Source: Streptomyces chartreusis
GTDB taxonomy: Bacteria > Actinomycetota > Actinomycetes > Streptomycetales > Streptomycetaceae
DNA length: 64,000 bases
NCBI RefSeq assembly: GCF_008704715.1
Contig: NZ_CP023689.1
Coordinates: 2,542,001-2,606,000 of the forward strand
Direction of reading: 5' to 3'
The translations under genes were made by a program, and so were the position numbers. Shown here piece by piece: positions 25,955-34,490 of the stretch. Under the pieces are notes generated by a model. The model did no database searches. It saw nothing but the letters and a program-made list of their open reading frames with translations, and was not told the origin of the DNA. Positions within the stretch are counted from its first letter, which is position 1. Each line of letters opens with the position of its first letter.

Positions 25955-27019
25955 ATGGCCGACATCACCCGGCGCCTGGGCTGGCGCCATCTGCGCGGCG
26001 CGCCCACGGCGCACATCCGCCACCACCGCGGCACCCGGCTGCTGCACGACGGCCCCGGACTCAGCTTCTGGTTCCGTGCGCTGACCGCCGCGATCTCCGA
26101 GGTCCCGGTCGACGACCGGGAACTGGCGATGACCTTCCACGCCCGCACCTCCGACTTCCAGGACGTGGCCGTCCAGGCGACGCTCACCTACCGGATCAGC
26201 GACCCGGCCGTGGCCGCCGCCCGCCTCGACTTCTCGATCGACCCGGACTCGGGCGCCTGGCGCGCCGCGCCCCTGGAGCAACTCGGCACCCTGCTCACCG
26301 AGACGGCACAGCAGCACGCGCTGGACGTCCTGTCCCGTACGCCGCTGTCGGCGGCACTCGTCGACGGCGTGACGGCCGTACGGGAGCGGATCGCGCAGGG
26401 CCTCGCCGGAGAGCCGCGGCTTCCCGCGACCGGCATCGAGGTGGTCGCCGTCCGTGTCGTCGCGCTGCGGCCGGAACCGGAGGTGGAGCGGGCCCTGCGC
26501 ACGCCGGCCCGTGAGCAGATCCAGCAGGAGGCGGACCGGGCGACGTACGAACGGCGGGCGGTCGCCGTCGAGCGGGAGCGGGCCATCGCCGAGAACGAAC
26601 TGGCCAGCCAGATCGAACTCGCCCGCCGCGAGGAGCAGTTGGTGGACCAGCGCGGCACGAACGCGCGGCGCGAGGCCGAGGAGCACGCGGCGGCGGACGC
26701 GGTCAGGGCCGAGGCGGAGGCGGCCCGTACGGTGCGGCTCGCGGACGCGGAGGCGGCACGCACCGTACGAATGGCCGAAGCGGAGGCCACTCGCTCCGTA
26801 CGGCTGGCCAAGGCCGAGGCCGAGGGCGCGCGTGAGGTCGGCGAGGCGCGGGCGCAGGCCCAGGCGGCCTGGCTGCGGGTGCACGGGGACGTGGACGTGG
26901 CGACGCTGAACGCCCTCACCGGGACGCGCCTCGCCGAGAACCTGCCGCGGATCGACAGCGTGACGATCTCGCCGGACGTCCTGACCGGGCTGCTCACCAG
27001 GCTGGGAACGCGGGAATGA
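25955..27019 (+). CDS. SPFH/Band 7 domain protein with hendecad coiled coil
   Basis: A 354-residue prohibitin/flotillin-like protein. The SPFH domain occupies about 50-190 ([60 protein letters not shown]). A long charged helix from 190 to 315 contains near-perfect 11-residue repeats ([11 protein letters not shown] and variants, ~258-295) fitting a right-handed coiled coil. No membrane segment or signal peptide is evident, unlike flotillins. AGGGGGG precedes the ATG. It overlaps the next gene by ATGA. Oligomeric scaffold function is family knowledge; its cargo is unknown. Confidence 0.85.
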   Translation: MADITRRLGWRHLRGAPTAHIRHHRGTRLLHDGPGLSFWFRALTAAISEVPVDDRELAMTFHARTSDFQDVAVQATLTYRISDPAVAAARLDFSIDPDSGAWRAAPLEQLGTLLTETAQQHALDVLSRTPLSAALVDGVTAVRERIAQGLAGEPRLPATGIEVVAVRVVALRPEPEVERALRTPAREQIQQEADRATYERRAVAVERERAIAENELASQIELARREEQLVDQRGTNARREAEEHAAADAVRAEAEAARTVRLADAEAARTVRMAEAEATRSVRLAKAEAEGAREVGEARAQAQAAWLRVHGDVDVATLNALTGTRLAENLPRIDSVTISPDVLTGLLTRLGTRE

Positions 27020-27915
27020 GCCTCGCCCCGCGGGTCGTCCTCGTCCATCGCACCACGGAGTACGAGGAGTTGGTGGCCCGGCACGGCACGCACGGCCAGG
27101 CCGCCTTCTTCCTCTCCTCCCGGGGCCGGGACATCGAGGAGGTCGCCGAACGCCATCGCCGGGCCCGCCGGGCGCTGACGGAGGTGACCGCCGCCATCCC
27201 GCTGACCTGGCGGCAGAGCCGGGTGGAGCGCGCCGACCTGGACCGGTTCCTGTTCGGACCTGAGGACGTGGTGGTCGTGGTCGGGCAGGACGGCCTGGTC
27301 GCGAACGTGGCCAAGTACCTCGCCGGGCAGCCGGTGCTGGGCATCGACGCCGACCCCGGCCGCAACCCGGGCGTCCTGGTGCGGCACCGTCCCGAGGACG
27401 CGGCGGGATTGTTCGCGTCCGCGCAATCCGCAAGGGGCGACGTCGACGAACTCACCATGGTCGAGGCCGTCGCCGACGACACACAGCGGCTGGTGGCGCT
27501 CAACGAGATCTACCTGGGCGCCGTCGGTCACCAGACGGCCAGATACCGCCTGGGCCTGGAGGACGACGGGGGTGTCGTCGAGGCCCAGGCCTCGTCCGGG
27601 GTGCTGATCGGCACCGGGACGGGGGCGACCGGCTGGATCCGGTCGGTGTGGCAGGAGCGGGGAGGGCGGCTGCCGCTGCCCTCCCCCACCGAGGAACGCC
27701 TGCTGTGGTTCGTCCGGGAGGCCTGGCCCTCCCCGGCCACCGGTACGTCACTGGTGGCCGGGGAACTCGCCGCCGCGACCCGGCTGCGCCTGACCGTCGA
27801 GTCCGAGCGGCTGGTGGCCTTCGGGGACGGCATGGAGACGGACGCGGTCGAGCTGACCTGGGGGCAGACGGTCCGGGTCGGTGTGTGCCGGGACCGTCTG
27901 CGCCTCGTCAACTGA
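27016..27915 (+). CDS. NAD-kinase-like protein coupled to SPFH gene
   Basis: A 299-residue protein with the NAD kinase/diacylglycerol kinase fold. VVVVVGQDGLVANVAKYL (~75-95) occupies the place of the GGDGT nucleotide motif and SSGVLIGTGTGATGW near 195 that of the STPTGSTAY motif. The second Gly of GGDG is changed to Gln, and Thr is lacking, so ordinary NAD kinase activity is doubtful. It may bind or act on a different nucleotide. The ATGA overlap with the SPFH gene points to a joint function. Its stop is 3 bp from the stop of the convergent pnkp gene. Confidence 0.7.
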   Translation: MSLAPRVVLVHRTTEYEELVARHGTHGQAAFFLSSRGRDIEEVAERHRRARRALTEVTAAIPLTWRQSRVERADLDRFLFGPEDVVVVVGQDGLVANVAKYLAGQPVLGIDADPGRNPGVLVRHRPEDAAGLFASAQSARGDVDELTMVEAVADDTQRLVALNEIYLGAVGHQTARYRLGLEDDGGVVEAQASSGVLIGTGTGATGWIRSVWQERGGRLPLPSPTEERLLWFVREAWPSPATGTSLVAGELAAATRLRLTVESERLVAFGDGMETDAVELTWGQTVRVGVCRDRLRLVN

Positions 27916-27918
27916 CGG

Positions 27919-30459
27919 TCACAGCCGCGGGTCCACGGGCTCCGACTCCAGCGCCAGCACCCCGAACACCGCCTCGTGCACCCGCCACAGCGGCTCGCCC
28001 TCCGCCAGCCGGTCCAGGGCCTCCAGGCCGAGTGCGTACTCGCGGACGGCGAGGGACCGCTTGTGGTTGAGGAACCTCTTGCGCAGGCGGTCCAGGTTGT
28101 CCGGGCGCGTGTACTCGGGACCGTAGATGATCCGCAGGTACTCGCGGCCACGGCACTTGATGCCCGGCTGCACCAGACGGCCCTCCTTGCTGCGTACGAC
28201 CGCGCCGAGCGGCTTGACGACCATGCCCTCGCCGCCGCGGCCCGTCATCTCCAGCCACCAGTCGACGCCCGCCCGGACCGACTCCGGGTCACCGGTGTCG
28301 ACGTACAGGCGCCGGGTGGTCTGGAGCAGGCCGCTGCCGTCGTGCTCCACCAGCCGGTCGAGGAGCGCGAGCTGCTCGTCGTGCGGGAGCCCGGTGAGGC
28401 TGCGGCCCTGGACCGCCAGGACCTGGAAGGGGGCGAGGCGTACGCCGTCCAGGCCGTCCGTGGTCCAGCAGTAGCGGCGGTACGCCTCGGTGAACGCGGC
28501 GGCGTCCGAAGCCCGTTCGCGCTGGCGCGCCAGCAGGTCCGACACGTCGACGCCGCGCGCGGCCGCGCCCTCCAGCGCGGCCACCGCGCCGGGGAACACC
28601 GCTCCGGAGGCGGCGCCGACCGCCGCGTACTGCGAGCGCAGCAGACCCGACGCCTTCAGCGACCACGGCATCAGCTCGGCGTCGAGCAGCAGCCAGTCGG
28701 TCGCCAGCTCGTCCCAGAGCCCGGCCTCGCCGGCCGCGGTGCGGATCCGGTCGAGGATCGTCTCCGTCACCGACTCGTCGTCGAAGAACGGCCGGCCGGT
28801 GCGGGTGTAGAGCGAGCCGGTCGGGCCGTCCACTCCGAACCTCTTGAGCGCCGTCTCCGCGTCCCGGCACACCAGGGCCACGGCCCGCGAACCCATGTGC
28901 TTCTCCTCGCACACGACCCGCTCGACGCCGTCCGCCTGGTACTGCGCGAAGGCCTCCGCCGGGTGCTCCAGGTAGCCCTCGATGTGCGAGGTCGCCGTCG
29001 GCGCCATGGTCGGCGGGAGGTACGGCAGCAGCCGCGGGTCGACCGCGAAGCGGCTCATGACCTCCAGGGCCGCCGCCGCGTTCTCCTCACGGATCGAGAC
29101 ACGGCCCTGGTGCCGGGTCTCCACGACCCTGCGCCCGTGCACGTCCGCCAGGTCCAGCGGGCGGCCGTCGTGTCCGCCGGGCGCCTCGGTCCGCAGCGGC
29201 TTCGCCGGCTCATACCAGACCTGCTCCGCGGGTACGTCGACGAGCTCTCGCTCCGGCCAGCGCAGCGCGGTCAGCTTGCCGCCGAAGACGGCGCCGGTGT
29301 CCAGGCAGATGGTGTTGTTCAGCCATGTGGCGTCCGGGACCGGTGTGTGGCCGTACACCACAGCCGCGCGGCCTCGGTAGTCCTCCGCCCACGGGTAGCG
29401 CACCGGCAGCCCGAACTCGTCGGTCTCCCCGGTGGTGTCGCCGTACAGGGCGTGCGAGCGCACCCGCCCCGACGTGCGGCCGTGGTACTTCTCGGGCAGA
29501 CCGGCGTGGCAGACCACCAGCTTCCCGCCGTCGAGGACGTAGTGGCTGACGAGCCCGTCGATGAACTCCCGCACCTCGGCGCGGAACTCCTCGCTCTCGG
29601 TCTCCATCTGCTCGATGGTCTCGGCGAGTCCGTGGGTGTGCTGGACGTTGCGGCCCTTGAGGTAGCGGCCGTACTTGTTCTCGTGGTTGCCCGGCACGCA
29701 CAGCGCGTTGCCCGACTTCACCATCGACATCACGCGCCGCAGCACACCGGGGCTGTCCGGGCCGCGGTCGACGAGGTCACCGACGAAGACGGCGGTACGG
29801 CCGTCCGGGTGCACGCCGTCGCGGTAGCCCAGCGTGCCGAGCAGCGTCTCCAGTTCGGACGCGCAGCCGTGGATGTCGCCGACGATGTCGAAGGGGCCGG
29901 TGAGGTGGGTGAGGTCGTTGAAGCGCTTCTCGGTGACGACGGTGGCGTTCTCGACGTCCTCCGTACCGCGCAGCACGTGGACCTTGCGGAAGCCCTCGCG
30001 CTCCAGGTGCCTGATCGAGCGGCGCAGTTCGCGGATGTGCCGCTGGATGACCCGGCGCGGCATGTCGGCCCGGTCGGTGCGGCCCGCGTTGCGTTCGGCG
30101 CACACCTCCTCTGGGACGTCGAGGACGATGGCTATCGGCAGCACGTCGTACTTCCGCGCGAGCTCGATCAGCTGGCGGCGGGAGTCCTGCTGGACGCTGG
30201 TGGCGTCGACGACCGTACGGCGGCCGGCCGCCAGGCGCTTGCCGGCGATGTAGTGCAGGACGTCGAAGGCGTCCCGGGTCGCGCTCTGGTCGTTCTCGTC
30301 GTCGGAGACCAGGCCGCGGCAGAAGTCGGAGGAGATCACCTCGGTGGGCTTGAAGTGCCTGCGGGCGAAGGTCGACTTGCCGGAGCCCGAGGCGCCGACG
30401 AGGACGACGAGGGAGAGGTCGGTGACGGGCAGGACACGCCCGTTCGTCGCCTGGTTCAT
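27919..30459 (-). CDS. pnkp: Polynucleotide kinase-phosphatase/ligase of the bacterial RNA-repair system
   Basis: An 846-residue three-domain enzyme for healing and sealing broken RNA. The N-terminal 5'-OH kinase has P-loop GASGSGKST near 22. The central binuclear metallophosphatase has GDIHG near 191, GDLVDRGPD near 228 and GNHE near 260; it removes 2',3'-cyclic or 3'-phosphates. The C-terminal ligase-like adenylyltransferase has its nucleotidyl Lys in EEKHMGSRAV near 521. The ATG at 30459 overlaps the hen1 stop (ATGA). The pair is known to repair tRNAs cut by ribotoxins, with Hen1 2'-O-methylating the break so that it cannot be cut again. Length and motifs are complete. Confidence 0.96.
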   Translation of the reverse strand: MNQATNGRVLPVTDLSLVVLVGASGSGKSTFARRHFKPTEVISSDFCRGLVSDDENDQSATRDAFDVLHYIAGKRLAAGRRTVVDATSVQQDSRRQLIELARKYDVLPIAIVLDVPEEVCAERNAGRTDRADMPRRVIQRHIRELRRSIRHLEREGFRKVHVLRGTEDVENATVVTEKRFNDLTHLTGPFDIVGDIHGCASELETLLGTLGYRDGVHPDGRTAVFVGDLVDRGPDSPGVLRRVMSMVKSGNALCVPGNHENKYGRYLKGRNVQHTHGLAETIEQMETESEEFRAEVREFIDGLVSHYVLDGGKLVVCHAGLPEKYHGRTSGRVRSHALYGDTTGETDEFGLPVRYPWAEDYRGRAAVVYGHTPVPDATWLNNTICLDTGAVFGGKLTALRWPERELVDVPAEQVWYEPAKPLRTEAPGGHDGRPLDLADVHGRRVVETRHQGRVSIREENAAAALEVMSRFAVDPRLLPYLPPTMAPTATSHIEGYLEHPAEAFAQYQADGVERVVCEEKHMGSRAVALVCRDAETALKRFGVDGPTGSLYTRTGRPFFDDESVTETILDRIRTAAGEAGLWDELATDWLLLDAELMPWSLKASGLLRSQYAAVGAASGAVFPGAVAALEGAAARGVDVSDLLARQRERASDAAAFTEAYRRYCWTTDGLDGVRLAPFQVLAVQGRSLTGLPHDEQLALLDRLVEHDGSGLLQTTRRLYVDTGDPESVRAGVDWWLEMTGRGGEGMVVKPLGAVVRSKEGRLVQPGIKCRGREYLRIIYGPEYTRPDNLDRLRKRFLNHKRSLAVREYALGLEALDRLAEGEPLWRVHEAVFGVLALESEPVDPRL

Positions 30460-31925
30460 GCGGCCTTCGCCTCCTTCTCGTCGGTCACGTTCACATTGAA
30501 TACGGCCATCTGCGTGGGCGGCCCCACCTCTGGGTCGTCGAGCCCCACGGGCACGAACTCCACCTCGTACCCGTGCCGTTCGGCGACCGCCCGCGCCCAT
30601 GCGCGGAACTCCTCGCGCGTCCACTCGAACCGGTGGTCGCTGTGCCGGACGTGACCGGCCGGGAGGGACTCCCAGCGGACGTTGTACTCGACGTTCGGGG
30701 TCGTCACCAGGACGGTCCTCGGGCGGGCGGAGCCGAACACCGCGTACTCCAGGGCGGGCAGCCGCGGCAGGTCGAGGTGCTCGACGACCTCGCTGAGCAC
30801 GGCCGCGTCGTAGCCCTTGAGGCGGCTGTCGGTGTAGGCGAGGGAGGACTGGAAGAGCCGTACGCGCGAAGCCTGCCGCTCGCCCATCCGGTCCAGCTTC
30901 AGCCGCCGGCCGGCGATGGTGAGCGCGCGCATCGACACGTCCACGCCCACGATCTCGGTGAACGCCGGGTCCTTGAGCATGGCCTGCACCAACTGGCCCT
31001 GTCCGCAGCCGAGGTCGAGGACGCGTGCGGCGCCGGACGCCTTCAGCGCGGCCAGGATCGCGTCCCGGCGCTGCACGGCGAGCGGCGTCGGCTTCTCCTC
31101 CGCCTCCGTCTCGGCCTCCACGGCGTTGTCGATGTCCTCGACCTCGCTGTCGTCGGCCTCCGCGAGCCGTACCAGCTCCAGCCGCTCCATCGCCTCGCGG
31201 GTCAGCGACCAGCGGCGCGAGAGGTACCGGCTGGTGATCAGCTTCTGCTCCGGGTGGTCCGGCAGCCAGCCCTCACCTGCGCGCAGCAGCTTGTCGACCT
31301 CGTCGGAGGCGACCCAGTAGTGCTTGGCGTCGTCGAGGACGGGGAGCAGGACGTACAGGTGCCGCAGGGCTTCGGCGAGGGTCAGTGCCTGCGACTCCAG
31401 AACGAGCCGGACATAGCGCGAGTCGCCCCACTCGGGGAACTGCACGTCCAGCGGCACGGGCTCGACGGTCACGGCCCAGCCGAGCGGCTCGAAGAGCCGG
31501 CGTACGAGCTCCGGGCCGCCCCGGGCCGGCAGCGAGGGCACCTCGATGCGCAGCGGCAGCGGCTCGGCGGCGCGCTCGGGACGGGCATTGCACACACCCC
31601 GCATCGCGCTGGAGAACACGGCACTCAGCGCCACGGCCAGCAGCGAGGAGGCCGCGTAGGGGCGGTCGTTGACGTACTGCGCGAGCGCCGCGTCGGGGGC
31701 GCCGCCGCGGCCCTTGCCCTTGCCGCGCCTGACCAGCGCCACCGCGTCGACCTCCAGCAGCAGCGCGGCCGTGCAGCGTTGGTCGTCCGCCTCGGGGTAC
31801 AGCACATGGGCCGTGCCGTACGAGGTGGAGAACCGCTGCGCCTTCTCGGGATGCTTGTGCAGCAGGAAGCCGAGATCGGTCGCGGGGCGTTCGGGGGTCC
31901 CGGTGGTGGTGATGGTCAGGAACAC
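30456..31925 (-). CDS. hen1: 3'-terminal RNA ribose 2'-O-methyltransferase Hen1
   Basis: A 489-residue protein. The N-terminal ~240 residues (starting MFLTITTT, with FLLHKHPEKAQRFSTSYGTA) form the bacterial Hen1 domain needed for Pnkp ligase activity. An acidic linker follows (~245-275). The C-terminal methyltransferase has SAM motif DLGCGQGQLV near 305 and the metal-binding EVVEHLDLPR near 381 plus HVRHSDHRFEW near 430, as in eukaryotic Hen1. It is first in the hen1-pnkp operon. The protein slightly exceeds the usual ~465 residues because of the linker. Confidence 0.95.
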   Translation of the reverse strand: MFLTITTTGTPERPATDLGFLLHKHPEKAQRFSTSYGTAHVLYPEADDQRCTAALLLEVDAVALVRRGKGKGRGGAPDAALAQYVNDRPYAASSLLAVALSAVFSSAMRGVCNARPERAAEPLPLRIEVPSLPARGGPELVRRLFEPLGWAVTVEPVPLDVQFPEWGDSRYVRLVLESQALTLAEALRHLYVLLPVLDDAKHYWVASDEVDKLLRAGEGWLPDHPEQKLITSRYLSRRWSLTREAMERLELVRLAEADDSEVEDIDNAVEAETEAEEKPTPLAVQRRDAILAALKASGAARVLDLGCGQGQLVQAMLKDPAFTEIVGVDVSMRALTIAGRRLKLDRMGERQASRVRLFQSSLAYTDSRLKGYDAAVLSEVVEHLDLPRLPALEYAVFGSARPRTVLVTTPNVEYNVRWESLPAGHVRHSDHRFEWTREEFRAWARAVAERHGYEVEFVPVGLDDPEVGPPTQMAVFNVNVTDEKEAKAA

Positions 31926-31948
31926 GGTGGTGGGCCTTCGGATAGATT

Positions 31949-31969
31949 CTGCGCCGCGCCGGTGCGCAG
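31949..31969. promoter_or_regulatory. Inverted repeat in the hen1 upstream region
   Basis: CTGCGC and GCGCAG arms are separated by nine bases, 24-44 bp before the hen1 start. Possible operator or leader hairpin for the RNA-repair operon; short and GC-rich, so chance is plausible. Confidence 0.3.
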
Positions 31970-32038
31970 CCTGTACAACCTACCGAGCGCGAACCGGAAC
32001 CACCTGCGGTTTTCTCCCCGCAGCCCGACACACACGAC

Positions 32039-32067
32039 GGCCCCCGAGGACGTACTCCCCGGGGGCC
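32039..32067 (-). terminator. Hairpin after the F420-type oxidoreductase gene
   Basis: GGCCCCCG and CGGGGGCC arms (8 bp each) with a 13-base loop, beginning 13 bp past the stop codon at 32080. It separates this gene from hen1, which runs the same way. Confidence 0.75.
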
Positions 32068-32079
32068 GCGGGTTCGGGA

Positions 32080-33003
32080 CTACGACAGCTGGGACTGGAC
32101 CTGGGAGGAGATCAGTTCCAGGTGGTCCAGGTCGTTCAGGTCGAGGACCTGGAGGTATACGCGCTGTGAGCCCGCCTCCTGGTAGCGGCCGATCTTCTCG
32201 ACGACCTCCTCGGGGGAGCCGGCGAGCCCGTTGACCTTCAGCTCGTCGACCTCGCGGCCGATCGCGGCGGCGCGGCGGGCGACCTCCTGGTCGTCCTTGC
32301 CCACGCACACCACGAGGGCGTTGGAGTAGACGAGGTCGTCGCCCTTGCGGCCGGCCTCCTCGGCGGCGGCCCGCACCCGCCCGAACTGCCGCTCGCTGTC
32401 CTCGATCGAGGCGAACGGCATGTTGAACTCGTCGGCGTACTTGCCGGCCAGCCGCGGCGTACGGGTGGCGCCGTGGCCGCCGATCAGCACCGGAATCCTG
32501 TCCTGCGCGGGCTTGGGCAGGGCGGGCGACCCGGTGAGGTCGTAGTAGGAGCCGTGGAAGTCGAAGGTCGCGCCGGCCTCGGTCGACCACAGCCCGGTGA
32601 CGATGGCGAGCTGCTCCTCCAGCCGCGCGAACTTCTCCTTCGGGAACGGGATGCCGTACGCCTTGTGCTCCTCCTCGAACCAGCCCGCGCCGAGGCCGAG
32701 TTCGACACGGCCGCCGGACATCTGGTCGACCTGGGCGACCTGGATGGCGAGCACGCCGGGAAGCCGGAAGGTGCCGGCGGTCATCAGGGTGCCGAGCCGG
32801 ATCCGCTTGGTCTCACGGGCGAGGCCGGCGAGCGTGATCCATGCGTCGGTGGGCCCGGGCAGACCGTCCCCGGAACCCATCTTCAAGTAGTGGTCGGACC
32901 GGAAGAAGGCATCGAATCCGAGGTCCTCGGTGGCCTTCGCCACGGTGAGCAAGGTCTCGTAGGTCGCCCCCTGCTGGGGCTCGGTGAAGATGCGAAGATC
33001 CAT
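32080..33003 (-). CDS. Luciferase-like oxidoreductase, probably F420-dependent
   Basis: A 307-residue bacterial luciferase-like TIM barrel. FFRSDHYLKMG near 34, GVLAIQVAQVDQMSGGRVELGLGAGW (~83-108) and IPVLIGGHGATRTPRLAGKYADEFN near 170 are the pattern of actinobacterial LLM F420-dependent enzymes. It probably reduces or oxidises a small substrate with F420; the substrate is unknown. The start at 33003 is the first Met consistent with the family's MDLRIF opening; the upstream frame to 33270 lacks support. It is monocistronic between hen1 and a small plus-strand gene. Confidence 0.85.
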   Translation of the reverse strand: MDLRIFTEPQQGATYETLLTVAKATEDLGFDAFFRSDHYLKMGSGDGLPGPTDAWITLAGLARETKRIRLGTLMTAGTFRLPGVLAIQVAQVDQMSGGRVELGLGAGWFEEEHKAYGIPFPKEKFARLEEQLAIVTGLWSTEAGATFDFHGSYYDLTGSPALPKPAQDRIPVLIGGHGATRTPRLAGKYADEFNMPFASIEDSERQFGRVRAAAEEAGRKGDDLVYSNALVVCVGKDDQEVARRAAAIGREVDELKVNGLAGSPEEVVEKIGRYQEAGSQRVYLQVLDLNDLDHLELISSQVQSQLS

Positions 33004-33248
33004 GACTCCATCCTGCACGCCGGGACGCATGTGGACCGCACCGGTCCCCCTGGCCCCCGCCAACCCGGTCGGGTGAATTCCGTCAACGCCGAAGACGACG
33101 TCAGCCCAGGCCAGTGACCGCCCCCGACAGTGATCGTTGGCTCGGTCGGAGCCGGACCGCCCGGCCCTCGCCCCGGCCGGTCGGAGCCGGAGCGTCACCG
33201 TGTCGGCCCACTGCCACTGGGGGGGGCCGGAGGCCCGAGGAGGCCGTG

Positions 33249-33425
33249 ATGTCCGAGGAATTCGCGCCACAGCAGAGCGACGGGAACGGCCGGCCGAAAG
33301 GGCTGCTCCAGCAGATGGAGGAGCTGATGGCGGCGCTCAACGCGGACCTGTCGGCCCTGGACGCGGATCTGCAGGCCACCGGCACCCCGGGGCAGGGCCG
33401 GCGTCAGGAGGGCGAGGCGGGCTGA
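33249..33425 (+). CDS. Small hypothetical protein with amphipathic helix
   Basis: A 58-residue protein. GAGGAGG stands five bases before its ATG, unusually good evidence for so short a gene. The middle (LLQQMEELMAALNADLSALD) is a heptad-like helix likely to form a coiled coil; the ends are polar and Gly/Gln-rich. No family recognised. The longer in-frame reading from 33114 has no ribosome site. It stands alone between the divergent oxidoreductase gene and the convergent DUF6099 gene. Confidence 0.6.
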   Translation: MSEEFAPQQSDGNGRPKGLLQQMEELMAALNADLSALDADLQATGTPGQGRRQEGEAG

Positions 33426-33494
33426 CCCACCCCGCCGCCCGGCCGACCGGCCCTCGGCGCTGTGACAGTCGTCGTGCCGGGGGCTGTCGGTCGG

Positions 33495-33965
33495 CTACCC
33501 CGCCTCCCGCTCCGCCAGCACCTCGTCCCGGTCCGCCAGTCTGCGCAGCATCTCAAGGACCCGGTCCCGGGACTCGTCCGCCGCGTCGATGGCCTCCATG
33601 CACTGCCAGTACGTCGCCTCGTCGTCCGCGGCGCTTGCCAGGCCGACCAGGGCGATGCCGGCCTCGCCCAGCAGGCTCCCGAGGTTCAGCAGCGTCTGCC
33701 GCGCGTCGCCCAGCTCCGTGAGCTGGGCCGCCCGTAAGGCGCCGTCCGCGAGGTCCGGTGTGTCGAGGACCCCGCAGCCGCGCCCCGCCAGCTCCGTCAA
33801 CCCCAGCGCCTCACCGCGCAGTTCGGGTGGACCGAAGACCGCGAACCGGCTTCCTATCGCCTGAGCCAGGGCCTGCGCCTGCCACACCTCGGTCATGATT
33901 TCCGGCGCGCCCCCGCTTCCCGCCAGCGCACGCCTGCTAGTCACGATGAGCCGCACCGCGTCCAT
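33495..33965 (-). CDS. DUF6099-family protein
   Basis: A 156-residue all-helical protein starting MDAVRLIVTSRRALA and containing WQAQALAQAIGSRFAVFGPP, ELAGRGCGVLD and YWQCMEAIDAADESRDRV. I recognise this as the Streptomyces family DUF6099; its role is unknown. The ATG at 33965 is preceded by GGGGA at six bases; an in-frame extension to 34025 is possible but not conserved by recollection. The upstream region is comparatively AT-rich (34050-34130), likely its promoter. Single-gene unit. Confidence 0.75.
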   Translation of the reverse strand: MDAVRLIVTSRRALAGSGGAPEIMTEVWQAQALAQAIGSRFAVFGPPELRGEALGLTELAGRGCGVLDTPDLADGALRAAQLTELGDARQTLLNLGSLLGEAGIALVGLASAADDEATYWQCMEAIDAADESRDRVLEMLRRLADRDEVLAEREAG

Positions 33966-34163
33966 CCGCAGTCCCCGTCTGTCTGGACGCGCTGCCCACG
34001 CGTCCGCCTGAACTCCCTTGTTCACTACCCAGCGTGAAGGGCGCTGAGACGAAAAGCCAGAGGAAGACGGAAATCTGCGGACAACTTTTCGGTTGCGGTC
34101 TGCTGAATAGATACGGAGAGTTAAAGCGGACGACGACCTTCCCCGCGCGCCCGCGCCCCTTCA

Positions 34164-34490
34164 CTACGGCGCGGGAAACCTCCGCTCGTTGCGGTCGATC
34201 TTCGCGTCCAGCGCAGCCAGCACATCGATCCCGAGCACCTCACAGAGCTGCAACAGATACGCCAGCACATCCGCGACCTCGTCCGTCACGCGCGCCGCGG
34301 ACGCCGCGTCGTCCATGACCCGTGCCGACTCCTCCGGCGTCAACCACTGGAAGATCTCCACGAGTTCGGACGCCTCGACGCTGAGCGCCGCGACGAGGTT
34401 CTTCGGTGTGTGGTACGGCTGCCAGTTGCGCGCGGCGGCGAACTCGGCCAGCCTGCGCTGGAGCGCCGCCACATCAAGGGGTTCGGTCAC
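34164..34490 (-). CDS. MazG-like nucleotide pyrophosphohydrolase
   Basis: A 108-residue all-alpha NTP pyrophosphohydrolase of the short MazG/RS21-C6 type. The metal-binding pattern is clear: VEASELVEIFQWL near 38 and VTDEVADVLAYLLQLCEVLG near 70 give the ExxE...ExxD ligands. Family members hydrolyse non-canonical or excess (d)NTPs to monophosphates. The GTG at 34490 overlaps the stop of the AAA ATPase gene (GTGA), so the two are translated together. That pairing is the only clue to a special role beyond housekeeping. Confidence 0.88.
   Translation of the reverse strand: MTEPLDVAALQRRLAEFAAARNWQPYHTPKNLVAALSVEASELVEIFQWLTPEESARVMDDAASAARVTDEVADVLAYLLQLCEVLGIDVLAALDAKIDRNERRFPAP

Noticed and set aside
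32080-33270. Longer N-terminus for the F420-type oxidoreductase
   Set aside because: The extra 89 codons are Arg/Pro-rich, overlap the region of the small gene's promoter and have no ribosome site; the family start MDLRIF is at 33003.
34026-34163. Small gene in the AT-richer gap between DUF6099 and MazG-like genes
   Set aside because: A short plus-strand frame beginning near 34034 has no convincing ribosome site and no recognisable pattern; it is more likely the promoter of the DUF6099 gene.
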